Shown one piece after another: positions 15,182 through 24,799 of a stretch of DNA of 64,000 nucleotides; the first letter of the stretch is position 1, and each line of letters opens with the position of its first letter. A model generated the notes under the pieces. The model saw only the letters and a list, made by a program, of their open reading frames with translations. It was not told where the DNA came from and made no database searches. Source of the DNA: Bacteroidota bacterium. Its GTDB lineage: Bacteria; Bacteroidota; Bacteroidia; Chitinophagales; Chitinophagaceae. Both the position numbers and the translations under genes were made by a program. Location of the stretch: positions 1 through 64,000 of the forward strand of contig JAKQEA010000047.1 in assembly GCA_029558715.1 (NCBI GenBank). The letters are read 5' to 3'.

Positions 15182-15802
15182 CTACGGCACAAGCTCAATC
15201 ATATTGCGATGAAGCTTTACAAGATTTCTCTGCTCCATCTTTTTCAGCAGCCTGGAAATTACTTCTCTTGAACTGTTCAGGTCGTCGGCAATCTGCTGGT
15301 GGGAAATATCAATACTTTTTTTACCTGTTTTTTCTACATATCGTTTAAGATAAAATTCAAGACGTTCATCCATATTCCGGAAAGCGATATTATCAACTAC
15401 TGATAGTATTTCATCAAAACGGTTGCGATAGGTCTGAATGACAAACTGATACCATGTTTTGTATTTATTCATCATATCATCCATTAATTGTACAGGTATC
15501 ATCAGCACTTCAGAGTCTTCTTCCGCTACAGCCATTATTTCACTGGTATGCGATTGAAGGGCGCAGATCATAGAAACAGCGCAGGCCTGGCCCGGTCCAA
15601 GATAATACATGAGAAACTCACCTCCCTCCTGATTTTCACGATAGATCTTTACACGGCCTTCCAGTACAAGCGCAGTAGATTTGATATATTGCCCGGTTCT
15701 CATAATAACATCACCGGCATTGAAGCTTCGCTGTACTGCTTCTTTTTCAATAGCATTGATAAGTCCGGGTTCAAATTGGGGGAAGAGTTCTTTCCAGTTC
15801 AT
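15182..15802 (-). CDS. Crp/Fnr family transcriptional regulator, probable activator of the sulfur regulon
   Basis: A 206-residue Crp/Fnr protein: a cyclic-nucleotide-binding-like beta-roll (about 20-120), a long dimer helix, and a helix-turn-helix at about 167-190 with SREVISR. The Arg-Glu...Arg set of this helix is what Crp uses to read GTGA, matching the operators found at seven promoters nearby. It lacks the N-terminal cysteine cluster of FNR. Two cysteines, Cys74 and Cys80 (QACAVSMIC), lie in the sensor domain and could form a thiol or persulfide switch (inference). It starts 9 nt after murF, so it may be co-transcribed with it; no operator of its own is seen. Confidence 0.9.
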   Translation of the reverse strand: MNWKELFPQFEPGLINAIEKEAVQRSFNAGDVIMRTGQYIKSTALVLEGRVKIYRENQEGGEFLMYYLGPGQACAVSMICALQSHTSEIMAVAEEDSEVLMIPVQLMDDMMNKYKTWYQFVIQTYRNRFDEILSVVDNIAFRNMDERLEFYLKRYVEKTGKKSIDISHQQIADDLNSSREVISRLLKKMEQRNLVKLHRNMIELVP

Positions 15803-15811
15803 TTTGCAAAG

Positions 15812-17092
15812 TTAGGGGTCTAATATTTTTTCCATCTTCATACTTCTGCTGCCCTTGATGAGAATATGGCTGTCAGAATATTTCTGCTGTTTAAACCATT
15901 CGGTAGCCTGAACTGAGTTCTCAAATGTCAGAAAGGGGTGTTCGAATTTCAGAAAGTCGCCACCAACCAATACAACCTGCTTCCAGCGGTGATGATTTAT
16001 CTCTTCGACAATTGCTTTATGTTCTTCCAGGCTTTCTTCGCCGAGCTCTGCCATGGCCCCGAGGATTAGTACTTTACTATCGGCATGCAGCTTTGCAAAG
16101 TTTTCAATTGCCAGTTTCATACTGCTGGGATTAGCATTGTATGCATCAAGAATAATTTTATTGCTGCCAGTTTCAATCAATTGAGACCGGCTGTTGGATG
16201 GAGTATAATTCTCTATTGCTTCTTTGATCTTATTATCAGGCACATTAAAGTATTTACCGATGGCAACAGCCAGTAGTACATTTGGTAAGTTATAATCACC
16301 CACTAACCTGGTTTTAATACGACCGGCCAAAGAGCCTTTAGTAATATTTACTTCGAGAAAAGGTTCATTATCCAGGGCCACTCCCTCAATATCTGCTGCA
16401 GCTGTGCCATACCTGATAATGTTTGGTATTCCCCTGCTCATTACCTTTAAATAATCATAATCCGACATCACGAAAGCAGTGCCATTGTGGGTACGTAAAT
16501 AATCATAGAGTTCACCTTTCCCTTTTCTCACCCCCTCTACGCCTCCAAAACCTTCGAGGTGTGCCTTCCCACAATTAGTAATGATCCCATGAGTTGGTTG
16601 CGTATACCCGCAATAGCTGGCTATTTCTTTCTGGTGATTAGCACCCATTTCTATAACCGCTATCTCTGCGTCCTTCTTTATTTTCAGAATTGTAATTGGA
16701 ATCCCGATATGATTATTCAGGTTACCTTCTGTGGTATATGTTTTATAGGCAGAAGAAAGAACAACATGTACAAGCTCTTTAGTGGTTGTCTTGCCATTAC
16801 TGCCTGTAATAGCGATAACAGGAATGCTTAATTGTTCCCGGTGATACCGTGCTAACTGTTGCAAAGTGGTTAGTACATCATCAACCAGTATCGTCTTTCC
16901 GGGTACTTCATAATCGGCTTCATCAATGACAGCATACACAGCGCCGGCATTTATTGCTTGCCGGGCAAAAGTATTGCCATTAAAATTATCCCCTTTCAAT
17001 GCAAAGAAAATATCGCCGGGTTTTAATTGTCGGGTATCTGTCTGTACAGAAGGATATTGTTTATAAATTTTGTAAAGGTCTTCAATAAGCAT
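15812..17092 (-). CDS. murF: UDP-N-acetylmuramoyl-tripeptide--D-alanyl-D-alanine ligase
   Basis: Mur ligase that adds D-Ala-D-Ala to the UDP-MurNAc-tripeptide in cytoplasmic peptidoglycan synthesis. The ATP loop is GSNGKTTTKE at about residue 97. Further Mur motifs are VIEMGANHQKEI, the conserved His in NCGKAHLEGFGG, and ILDAYNANPSSM. Length of 426 is normal. Its neighbour gldJ is separated by a terminator, while the downstream Crp/Fnr gene follows after 9 nt. Confidence 0.96.
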   Translation of the reverse strand: MLIEDLYKIYKQYPSVQTDTRQLKPGDIFFALKGDNFNGNTFARQAINAGAVYAVIDEADYEVPGKTILVDDVLTTLQQLARYHREQLSIPVIAITGSNGKTTTKELVHVVLSSAYKTYTTEGNLNNHIGIPITILKIKKDAEIAVIEMGANHQKEIASYCGYTQPTHGIITNCGKAHLEGFGGVEGVRKGKGELYDYLRTHNGTAFVMSDYDYLKVMSRGIPNIIRYGTAAADIEGVALDNEPFLEVNITKGSLAGRIKTRLVGDYNLPNVLLAVAIGKYFNVPDNKIKEAIENYTPSNSRSQLIETGSNKIILDAYNANPSSMKLAIENFAKLHADSKVLILGAMAELGEESLEEHKAIVEEINHHRWKQVVLVGGDFLKFEHPFLTFENSVQATEWFKQQKYSDSHILIKGSRSMKMEKILDP

Positions 17093-17118
17093 ATGGCAAA
17101 AGTAAAGTAGTGGGTAAT

Positions 17119-17146
17119 AAAAAACCCCCCGTATCCGGAGGGTTTC
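17119..17146 (-). terminator. Terminator of gldJ
   Basis: On the minus strand AACCCTCC and GGGGGGTT form a stem with a 6-nt loop, followed by a run of T. It lies between gldJ and murF. Confidence 0.85.
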
Positions 17147-17166
17147 TAAGATTTTATTTTATCAGC

Positions 17167-18732
17167 TTATCTTTTTTGTCTTTTAGTTTTGAAGTGCTGG
17201 CCAGTTTTACGCTTATTACCTTCAGGGCTGCCCATACGGTTCATAGCGCAACGGAAACCAAGAGTACTTAGTGCCTGGTCTTCTTCAAGATGACGACGAG
17301 AGCCAGGAGTTAACCAATATGCTCTGTCATTCCAGCTACCACCTTTGTAAACTTTTGATTTTTCCGGGTGAATTAGCGTTGTATTAGCATAACCATAAGA
17401 AGACTGTGATAACGAGTCACCATCGAGGAAGTCGATAACATTACCTCTTTGGTAGTTTCTGCGGTTTTTGCTTTCCTCATCAGTTACAGCTACCATCTTC
17501 ACACGGCCAAGACTGTCTTTCTCATATCTTGTTGAAGGATCCATAGTAGATGGATCAGCAACATATAATTTTTTGTATTCATTACCGCGGAATGGTGCCG
17601 GTTGATCATCAAAATCGAGAGAAGAAAGAGGACGGTAAGTATCTTCCACCCACTCACTAACATTACCAGCCATGTTATAAATACCAAATCCATTTGGATA
17701 GAAAGATTGAACAGGAGCAGTGTAGAAGGCACGGTCATTTAGACCACCAGCCACACCGGCATTATCACCAGAGCCTCTTTTGAAGTTAGCCAGAAAAACT
17801 CCCTGCCAGCTTCCGCGACGGGTATCACGAAGCCCGTTTACGTTTTGTGACCAGGGATAAACTTGTTTATTTGACTGTAACTCTTCCCCTCTTTTACCTT
17901 CTTTAAGGCTGGGGCGGGGGTTTTGATTGATCAAACCATAAGCAGCATATTCCCACTCTGCCTCAAAAGGAAGACGGTAGTCAGGTGAAAGAAGACCTGA
18001 TTCATAAGTTGGTGCAATTGGGGGTTGTCCCTTTTTAGATTGCATAGCTTTACCGGGAGGGGCAGTGTATAACCCTAATAAGTATGATTTGGTATTAAAA
18101 TTATTGTCACCCTGTTGTGCACCGGGTTTTTGATTGGCTTTATTGATATATCCTTTCTGAACCAGTGTCCCTTCGTTTACACGATCACTTCTCCAAAGAC
18201 AAAAATCTTTTGCCTGTCTCCAGTTTACACCAACAACAGGATAATCGTTGAAACCAGGATGGCGGAAATAGAATTCAACCATTGGTTCATTATAACTTAA
18301 CTCACTTCTCCACACCAGTGTGTCAGGCAAAGCACCTTCCAGTATTTTTGCATTAGCGGGATCAGTTGGGTCAAACACTTTTGTCAACCAGTGAAGATAC
18401 TCACGGTAGTGAACGTTGGCCACTTCAGTACGGTCTATGTAAAAAGAAGGAACAGAAACACGACGGGGAATATTATTCCAGTCACCCATTACATCTTCCT
18501 CCGTTTGTCCCATGGTGAAGGTACCGCCTTCAACAAATACCAGACCCGGGCCAAGGCCCTGTTCTTTGGCCTTTGAAACCTGGAAACCACCCTGATTCTT
18601 ATCATTGTAGTTCCAACCAGTTACATCGGACTTATCGTATTTCTTTTTGCCAAAAAGGCCTTTTCCTTTACAGGATGCCAGCAGCACCACACAGGATAGT
18701 AGGATTGTTAAGTTTCTCATTGTTTTTTGCAT
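17167..18732 (-). CDS. gldJ: Gliding motility / type IX secretion lipoprotein GldJ
   Basis: A formylglycine-generating-enzyme-like (SUMF1) lipoprotein needed for the type IX secretion and gliding machinery. The lipobox LLASC is at the end of a short signal. VTGWNYND, LVFVEGGTFTMG, DVMGDWNN, FYIDRTEVANVHYREYL and GALPDTLVWR are characteristic of GldJ rather than GldK. The C-terminal GGSWNDRAYW...LGFRCAM closes the SUMF1 domain. I start at the Met 17 codons into the longest reading frame (521 residues); the Met four codons later would also give a lipoprotein signal. Divergent from porU, as in other Bacteroidota. Confidence 0.9.
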   Translation of the reverse strand: MQKTMRNLTILLSCVVLLASCKGKGLFGKKKYDKSDVTGWNYNDKNQGGFQVSKAKEQGLGPGLVFVEGGTFTMGQTEEDVMGDWNNIPRRVSVPSFYIDRTEVANVHYREYLHWLTKVFDPTDPANAKILEGALPDTLVWRSELSYNEPMVEFYFRHPGFNDYPVVGVNWRQAKDFCLWRSDRVNEGTLVQKGYINKANQKPGAQQGDNNFNTKSYLLGLYTAPPGKAMQSKKGQPPIAPTYESGLLSPDYRLPFEAEWEYAAYGLINQNPRPSLKEGKRGEELQSNKQVYPWSQNVNGLRDTRRGSWQGVFLANFKRGSGDNAGVAGGLNDRAFYTAPVQSFYPNGFGIYNMAGNVSEWVEDTYRPLSSLDFDDQPAPFRGNEYKKLYVADPSTMDPSTRYEKDSLGRVKMVAVTDEESKNRRNYQRGNVIDFLDGDSLSQSSYGYANTTLIHPEKSKVYKGGSWNDRAYWLTPGSRRHLEEDQALSTLGFRCAMNRMGSPEGNKRKTGQHFKTKRQKR

Positions 18733-18897
18733 AAACCTATGAATTGGAATAATTTTAACGCCGGATGGGGTGAAATATTGCACCCTAAATAACTTTTACC
18801 TGCCGGAAATGCGAATATAGACAGTTTAGGTAAAAACGGATACGCAGAAATACCTTTTTTTAAACGGGAAATTCCCATCAGACCAATACGTTAGCAC

Positions 18898-21800
18898 ATG
18901 AAGTTGTTCCGGGATATTGTTTTGACAGGAATCCTCCTTTCAGGCTCTTTTTTAGCTCCTGCGCAACGAATTTATTCTACAAGTTCTGTACTGAGCAGCG
19001 GCAGTTGGTACAAATTAGGTGTAAAGCAAAGGGGAGTTTACAAGATTGATATTCCTTTTCTGGCCAGTCTGGGAGTAAACACTACCGGACTTTCGTCCAA
19101 CTCGGTAAGATTATTTGGGAATGGTGGCGCAATGTTGTCAGAAGCAAATGCAGGACAATGGCTGGATGACCTCGCAGAAAACAGTATTCAGGTGGTAGAT
19201 GGCGGCGATGGTGTCATTAATGGTACTGATTATATACTTTTTTATGCTCCGGGGCCGGATGAATGGAAGAAAGATTCGGTCAATAAAAGATTCATTCATC
19301 AAAAGAACCTTTACAGTACCGAGTCTTACTATTATTTAACTATTGGAGGGAATGGAGAACGGGTACATAATACTCCATTGTCAGGCCCTCCGGCTATTAC
19401 TGTAACCAGTTTTTCTGAGAGGTTCTTTCATGAATCAGATACCATCAATTTCCTCGCAAGCGGTAAGGAATGGTATGGGGAGGAATTTACCAACGCTCCG
19501 GGAAAAAGTTTAACAAGAACATTTACCGTTACTATTCCTGACATTCTTGTTAATACACCTTTATTACTGCAAAGTAATTGTGTAGCAAGATCAGTAGGTA
19601 CCAGCAGCCGTTTTGATATTAAAATAAATGACCAGCCAGCGGGACAGCAACTCATTAATTCAGTTGGTGGTGGTCAGTATGATTTGTTTGTACAGCCTTC
19701 AACAGTATTATTATCCTCGACGGCTTCTCAAAGTAATGTCAGCATTAACTATACTTATGTGCCGGGAAGTTTTAATTCGCAGGGATGGCTTAACTGGTTT
19801 GAAATTTTTGCCAGGCGGAATTTGTCAATGAATGGAGTAGATCAGTTATTGTTCAGAGACTGGTTAAGTGTAGGGAATACTAATGCAGAATTTATCGTAA
19901 AAAATGCCACCTCTTCTACCCAGGTTTGGGAAGTTACCGATCCTTTGCACCCTTCACGAATGATAGGAGCTCTTTCAGGTACTGAATTCAGGTTTGTAAA
20001 TGATTGTTCCCGCTTGAGAGAGTATATAGCTTTCAATAATAGTGCCTTTTTAATTCCTGCGGGAATAGGGAGAATCAACAACCAGGACCTGCACAATACT
20101 TCGCCAGCAGATTTTTTAATTGTCACCCATTCATCTTTATTGCCGCAGGCACAAAGGCTTGCACAATTTCATCAGCAGAAAAATAGCTTACGGGTGGTTG
20201 TAGCGACAACTGAACAGGTATTTAATGAATTTGGCAGCGGCTCTCCGGATCCTACCGCCATTCGGGACTTTGTAAAAATGTACCATGATAAGTATGGCAC
20301 TAATACAGTTGATAAACTAAAATACTTATTGTTATTCGGAGATGCCTCCTTTGATTATAAGGACAGAATAAATAACAATACGAATCTTGTTCCTTCGTAT
20401 CAAAGTGTTTTTTCTACCGATCCTCTGTCAACTTATGCCTCAGACGATTTCTTTGGATTTTTGGATGACAACGAGGATATCAATTCCGGGCTGGTTATTA
20501 ATTACCTGGATATCGGAATTGGCCGTGTGCCGGCGAAAAACACAGCCGAAGCCAAAAATTTTGTAGACAAAGTAGAAGCTTATTTTGCCCCTGAGAGTTT
20601 TGGTCCCTGGCGAAATAATCTCACTTTTATTGCAGATGATGAAGATGATAACCTTCATTTGCAGGATGCCGAGACAATAACTACAACCGCATCATCGGCA
20701 GGAGCGGTGTTTAATCAGCGAAAAATATACCTGGATGCTTATCAGCAGGAGAGTGGGGCAGGGGGAAGCCGTTATCCGCAGGCCAATCAGGCTATTAATA
20801 ACCAAATTTATAATGGTACTCTTATCTGGAATTATAATGGTCATGGCGGTTCAAGGAGACTGGCAGAGGAAACTGTACTGGATCAGGATATAGTGAACGG
20901 CTGGAGCAATACCAACCGGTTGCCATTGTTTATTACTGCTACCTGCGATTTTGCACCGTACGATAATCCAACAATAAACTCTATAGGTGAAAATATTTTG
21001 CTGAGGCAAAAAAACGGGGCTATCGCACTGATGACTACAACAAGGCTTGTTTTTGCATTCAGCAACCGGGTAATGAATAATAATTACGTCCAATTCGCTT
21101 TACTGCCTGATGCGAACGGCAAATACAGAACACTTGGGGAGGCAGTAAAAGAAGCAAAGAACTATACATACCAGACTTCAGGGGATATAGCCAACAACAG
21201 GAAATTTACATTATTGGGTGACCCTGCCATGTCACTTGCGTTTCCTTCTCTGGGAGTAAGGGCAACAAGTGTAAACGGTATAGCCGTTTCACAGGCCGAT
21301 ACATTAAGTACTGCTGAAAAAATTGTAATCGAAGGTGAAGTCATCGACATTTCGGGCAATGTATTATCAGGATTTAATGGTAATGTTTATCCGGTTGTTT
21401 TTGATAAATTTCAAACAATAAATACGCTTGGCAACGACCCCGGTAGCCCGGTTACCAGTTTTCAAACGCAAAACAATATTCTTTTTAAAGGTAAAGCATC
21501 GGTACAGAACGGGAGGTTTACATTCTCTTTCAAAGTGCCAAAGGATATTAATTTTCAATATGGTTTCGGGAGACTTAGTTTGTATGCTGAAAACGGTACA
21601 CAGGATGGCAGTGGTCTTTTTACCAATTTTGTGGTTGGGGGAACCGGAAGTGGTATCAACAACGATAATGAAGGACCGGAAATAAAGGCCTGGTTAAATG
21701 ATGAGCAATTTGTAAATGGCGGGCTTGCTAATCAAAAACCGGTGTTACTTGTTAAGCTTATCGATTCTTCGGGAATAAATACAACTGGTACCGGCATAGG

Positions 21801-22323
21801 CCATGATATTGTGGCTACATTAGATAACGATAACAACCAGTATTTCATCCTTAATGATTATTACCAGGGTGAACTAAATAGTTACCAGCAAGGTATGGTG
21901 CGGTTCCAGCTTCCCGAATTACCTCCGGGCCCACATTCAATTAAGATCAAAGCATGGGATGTATTGAATAATTCCAGTGAGATTACATTGGATTTTATTG
22001 TTGCAAATGATGCTGAGTTGGAGCTTAGCCATGTCTTGAACTACCCCAATCCTTTTACTACCAATACCCGTTTTTGGTTTGAGCATAACAAACCTGGGCA
22101 ACAATTACAGGTACAACTCCAGGTAATGACGATAACAGGCCGTATAATAAAGACGATCATCGAAACAGTAAATTCTTCCGGAAATCGTGTCTCCGACATT
22201 CTCTGGGATGGAAAGGATGAGTATGGCGACAGGCCCGGCAGAGGGGTGTATTTATATAAAATCCGGGTAATATCATCAGATAAAAAGACAAAAGAAGTGT
22301 TGGGTAAGCTGGTAATTTTATGA
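18898..22323 (+). CDS. porU: Type IX secretion system sortase PorU
   Basis: A C25 (gingipain-type) cysteine peptidase that removes the sorting signal from secreted cargo at the cell surface. It has a signal peptide, an N-terminal beta-rich region, and the catalytic pair His649 (NYNGHGG) and Cys683 (ITATCDFAPYD). The C-terminus (NYPNPFTTNTRF...GVYLYKIRV) is itself a type A sorting-domain fold, as expected for PorU. Length of 1,141 is normal. The gap between porU and gldJ holds the palindrome GGGAAATTCCC (18866-18876); its role is unknown. Confidence 0.94.
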   Translation: MKLFRDIVLTGILLSGSFLAPAQRIYSTSSVLSSGSWYKLGVKQRGVYKIDIPFLASLGVNTTGLSSNSVRLFGNGGAMLSEANAGQWLDDLAENSIQVVDGGDGVINGTDYILFYAPGPDEWKKDSVNKRFIHQKNLYSTESYYYLTIGGNGERVHNTPLSGPPAITVTSFSERFFHESDTINFLASGKEWYGEEFTNAPGKSLTRTFTVTIPDILVNTPLLLQSNCVARSVGTSSRFDIKINDQPAGQQLINSVGGGQYDLFVQPSTVLLSSTASQSNVSINYTYVPGSFNSQGWLNWFEIFARRNLSMNGVDQLLFRDWLSVGNTNAEFIVKNATSSTQVWEVTDPLHPSRMIGALSGTEFRFVNDCSRLREYIAFNNSAFLIPAGIGRINNQDLHNTSPADFLIVTHSSLLPQAQRLAQFHQQKNSLRVVVATTEQVFNEFGSGSPDPTAIRDFVKMYHDKYGTNTVDKLKYLLLFGDASFDYKDRINNNTNLVPSYQSVFSTDPLSTYASDDFFGFLDDNEDINSGLVINYLDIGIGRVPAKNTAEAKNFVDKVEAYFAPESFGPWRNNLTFIADDEDDNLHLQDAETITTTASSAGAVFNQRKIYLDAYQQESGAGGSRYPQANQAINNQIYNGTLIWNYNGHGGSRRLAEETVLDQDIVNGWSNTNRLPLFITATCDFAPYDNPTINSIGENILLRQKNGAIALMTTTRLVFAFSNRVMNNNYVQFALLPDANGKYRTLGEAVKEAKNYTYQTSGDIANNRKFTLLGDPAMSLAFPSLGVRATSVNGIAVSQADTLSTAEKIVIEGEVIDISGNVLSGFNGNVYPVVFDKFQTINTLGNDPGSPVTSFQTQNNILFKGKASVQNGRFTFSFKVPKDINFQYGFGRLSLYAENGTQDGSGLFTNFVVGGTGSGINNDNEGPEIKAWLNDEQFVNGGLANQKPVLLVKLIDSSGINTTGTGIGHDIVATLDNDNNQYFILNDYYQGELNSYQQGMVRFQLPELPPGPHSIKIKAWDVLNNSSEITLDFIVANDAELELSHVLNYPNPFTTNTRFWFEHNKPGQQLQVQLQVMTITGRIIKTIIETVNSSGNRVSDILWDGKDEYGDRPGRGVYLYKIRVISSDKKTKEVLGKLVIL

Positions 22324-22491
22324 AAAACCGGAATTTTGCACCTCAAAAAGAAATTTTAACAATAAAATCGAAAAGAAGACGTTTTTTCAGAAATTTGCCC
22401 GTTGGCTGACGCCTTCCGGGAACCTAAAAACCGTTGAGTACCACCTAAAATCGACAATTTTTTCGTTTCAGATAAAATTCTCTATTTTAGT

Positions 22492-22520
22492 TTTGTATTT
22501 ATTCAAAAGCTCTATATTTA
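22492..22520 (+). promoter_or_regulatory. Putative porV promoter
   Basis: TTTG (22492-22495), 17 bp, then TATATTTA (22513-22520), close to the Bacteroidota pattern TTTG / TAnnTTTG. It leaves a short leader before the porV ATG. The rest of the 220-nt gap shows nothing clear. Confidence 0.5.
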
Positions 22521-22542
22521 CACCATTATTAAAAAATTTCTA

Positions 22543-23703
22543 ATGAGACCAACTGCTTTAAAACTAACTGCCGGAATCCTGCTTTTTTGTGGATTGTCAT
22601 CTGCTGTAAAAGCTCAGGTAGAACCAATTAACGTTGTTACAACTGCTGTTCCTTTCCTTCGAATTTCACCAGATGCCCGTTCGGGCGGTATGGGAGAACT
22701 TGGTGTTGCCACTTCTCCTGATGCTTATTCAGGTTTATGGAATATCGGTAAAGTAGCTTTCAATCAATCAAAAGGTGGAATAGGTGCTACTTATACACCA
22801 TGGCTGAAAGATCTTGTAAATGATGTTTATCTCGCTACACTTTCCGGCTACTACAAATTCGATGAAAACCAGGCATTTTCTGGTTCTGTTCGTTACTTTA
22901 GTCTTGGTAATATTACTTTTACCGATAATCTGGGTAACGACTTTGGTAGTTTCCGCCCCCGTGAATTTGGTATCGATGTAGGATATTCCCGTAAACTTTC
23001 AGCAAAAAGCGGTGTAGGTATCGCTTTGAAATACATCAACTCAAATCTTGCTGGCGGTACTACTGTAGGTAGCACTACTTACAAAGCAGGTAGCGCTGTA
23101 GCAGCTGACCTGGCATACTATCATGATGGCAAGAAGCCTACAGGTAGTGGTTGGGCCTGGGGTGCAGTTTTGTCTAACCTCGGTTCAAAAATTTCTTATA
23201 CCGATAATGCAGATGCTAAGGATTTCATTCCTGCAAACCTCGGACTTGGCGCTAACTATACCAGCAAATTCAATGATGTTAATTCAATCTCTTTCGGTGT
23301 TGAGGTTAATAAATTATTAGTACCAACTCCTCCTACTGACCCTGCTACTCCTCAGCAATTAGCAGATTATAGAAGTAAAGGTGTAGTCGGAAGCTGGTTC
23401 AGTTCTTTCGGTGATGCTCCTGATGGCTTCGGCGAAGAGCTGAAAGAATTCCAATTGTCATTGGGTGCTGAATACTGGTACAATAACCAGTTTGCCCTGC
23501 GTGCCGGATATTTCTATGAGAACAAAAACAAAGGTAACCGCCGTTATTTTACAACTGGTTTAGGTCTTAAGTACAATGTTTTTGGTTTCAACTTTGCCTA
23601 CCTTATTCCAACAGGTGCTGGAGTAAGTCGTAATCCGCTTTCAAACACTCTTCGTTTCTCTGTATTGTTTGACCTCGACGGTAGTGCTAAAGCAACAAAA
23701 TAA
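22543..23703 (+). CDS. porV: Type IX secretion system outer-membrane protein PorV
   Basis: A FadL-like beta-barrel with a signal peptide and the family's opening INVVTTAVPFLRISPDARSG, followed by GGMGELGVATSPDA and SGLWNIGKVAF. PorV carries cargo from the translocon to PorU. Encoded directly after porU but with its own likely promoter and a strong terminator, which fits the high level at which this protein is usually made. Length of 386 is typical. Confidence 0.94.
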   Translation: MRPTALKLTAGILLFCGLSSAVKAQVEPINVVTTAVPFLRISPDARSGGMGELGVATSPDAYSGLWNIGKVAFNQSKGGIGATYTPWLKDLVNDVYLATLSGYYKFDENQAFSGSVRYFSLGNITFTDNLGNDFGSFRPREFGIDVGYSRKLSAKSGVGIALKYINSNLAGGTTVGSTTYKAGSAVAADLAYYHDGKKPTGSGWAWGAVLSNLGSKISYTDNADAKDFIPANLGLGANYTSKFNDVNSISFGVEVNKLLVPTPPTDPATPQQLADYRSKGVVGSWFSSFGDAPDGFGEELKEFQLSLGAEYWYNNQFALRAGYFYENKNKGNRRYFTTGLGLKYNVFGFNFAYLIPTGAGVSRNPLSNTLRFSVLFDLDGSAKATK

Positions 23704-23730
23704 TAAATTTTCTTCTTTTCAATATTTAGA

Positions 23731-23758
23731 GTCCCGGTAAAGCACCGGGACTTTTTTT
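23731..23758 (+). terminator. Terminator of porV
   Basis: A perfect GTCCCGG / CCGGGAC stem followed by seven T. Confidence 0.93.
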
Positions 23759-23832
23759 ATGTACCATGCAAATAGTAAGAGGCATTTCGTAAGGTAAGAT
23801 GGCTTTTGATGATATTTGTAAAAAGAATTGAT

Positions 23833-24315
23833 ATGTCATATCGTATAGGATCAGGAGTAGATTTTCATCAGCTGGCAGAAGGCAGAGAGCTTTGGATAGG
23901 GGGGGTCAAAATTCCTCATCATAAAGGTGCGTTAGGGCATAGCGATGCAGATGTGCTTTTACATGCTATCTGTGATGCGTTATTGGGGGCTTTAAGCCTC
24001 GGAGATATCGGCGTTCATTTTCCAAATACTGACCCTGCATACAAGAATATTGATAGTAAAATATTATTGCAAAAAACAATTGCTTTAATACACCAGGAGG
24101 GTTTTGTTGTGGTAAATGTGGACAGTACTCTTTGCCTTGAAGCCCCTAAAATAAAATCCTATGTACCGGAAATGCAAAAGATCGTAGCAGATATATTAGG
24201 AGTTGAGAGAAAGGATATTTCTGTAAAAGCAACCACAACAGAACAAATGGGGTTTGCAGGAAGAGAGGAAGGGCTAATGGCCTATGCCACTGTGTTGCTC
24301 CGCAAAAAGGCATAG
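23833..24315 (+). CDS. ispF: 2-C-methyl-D-erythritol 2,4-cyclodiphosphate synthase
   Basis: Makes the cyclodiphosphate intermediate of the MEP isoprenoid pathway. The zinc-site motif VDFHQL, the [20 protein letters not shown] segment, [10 protein letters not shown] and the C-terminal [15 protein letters not shown] are all present. The Met at MSYRIGSG gives 160 residues, the normal family length; the earlier in-frame Met would add nine residues of no family likeness. dut follows closely. Confidence 0.96.
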   Translation: MSYRIGSGVDFHQLAEGRELWIGGVKIPHHKGALGHSDADVLLHAICDALLGALSLGDIGVHFPNTDPAYKNIDSKILLQKTIALIHQEGFVVVNVDSTLCLEAPKIKSYVPEMQKIVADILGVERKDISVKATTTEQMGFAGREEGLMAYATVLLRKKA

Positions 24316-24343
24316 TAACGTTACTGATACTTATCTTTGCGGC

Positions 24344-24787
24344 ATGGCCGGAATTGAAGTAAGAATTATTAATCAATCATCTAATCCTTTGCCGGCTTAT
24401 GCAACAGCTGGTTCTTCAGGAATGGATATCAGGGCTAACCTGGATGTCCCTTTTACTTTAAAACCATTTGAGAGAATACTGGTGCCTACGGGACTGTTTA
24501 TCGAGTTACCCGAAGGTTATGAAGCGCAGATTCGTCCAAGAAGCGGCCTGGCAATCAAGCAGGGGATTACTTGTCTGAATACTCCCGGCACTATTGACGC
24601 AGACTACCGGGGCGAAATTAAGATTATCTTAATCAACCTTTCAACAGAAGAACAGGTCATTCAGCATGGAGATCGTATAGCACAAATGATTTTTCAAAAG
24701 GTAGAGAAATGTACCTGGAATGAAACGGACAAATTAGCATTCACAGAAAGGAATGATGGAGGATTCGGCCATACAGGTAAGCAATAA
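24344..24787 (+). CDS. dut: dUTP diphosphatase
   Basis: Trimeric dUTPase. All five motifs are seen: [43 protein letters not shown] and the C-terminal [10 protein letters not shown], where the usual first Gly is Asn-Asp. The start at MAGIEVRI gives 147 residues and a 28-nt gap after ispF; an earlier in-frame Met would overlap ispF and lacks family likeness. Followed 12 nt later by the DUF4292 lipoprotein gene. Confidence 0.95.
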   Translation: MAGIEVRIINQSSNPLPAYATAGSSGMDIRANLDVPFTLKPFERILVPTGLFIELPEGYEAQIRPRSGLAIKQGITCLNTPGTIDADYRGEIKIILINLSTEEQVIQHGDRIAQMIFQKVEKCTWNETDKLAFTERNDGGFGHTGKQ

Positions 24788-24799
24788 AGGCGTTTAATT

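Noticed and set aside
18898-22323. PorU as a secreted gingipain-like protease cargo
   Set aside because: The gene order with gldJ and porV and the typical length fit the sortase. Its C-terminal sorting-like domain is a known trait of PorU.
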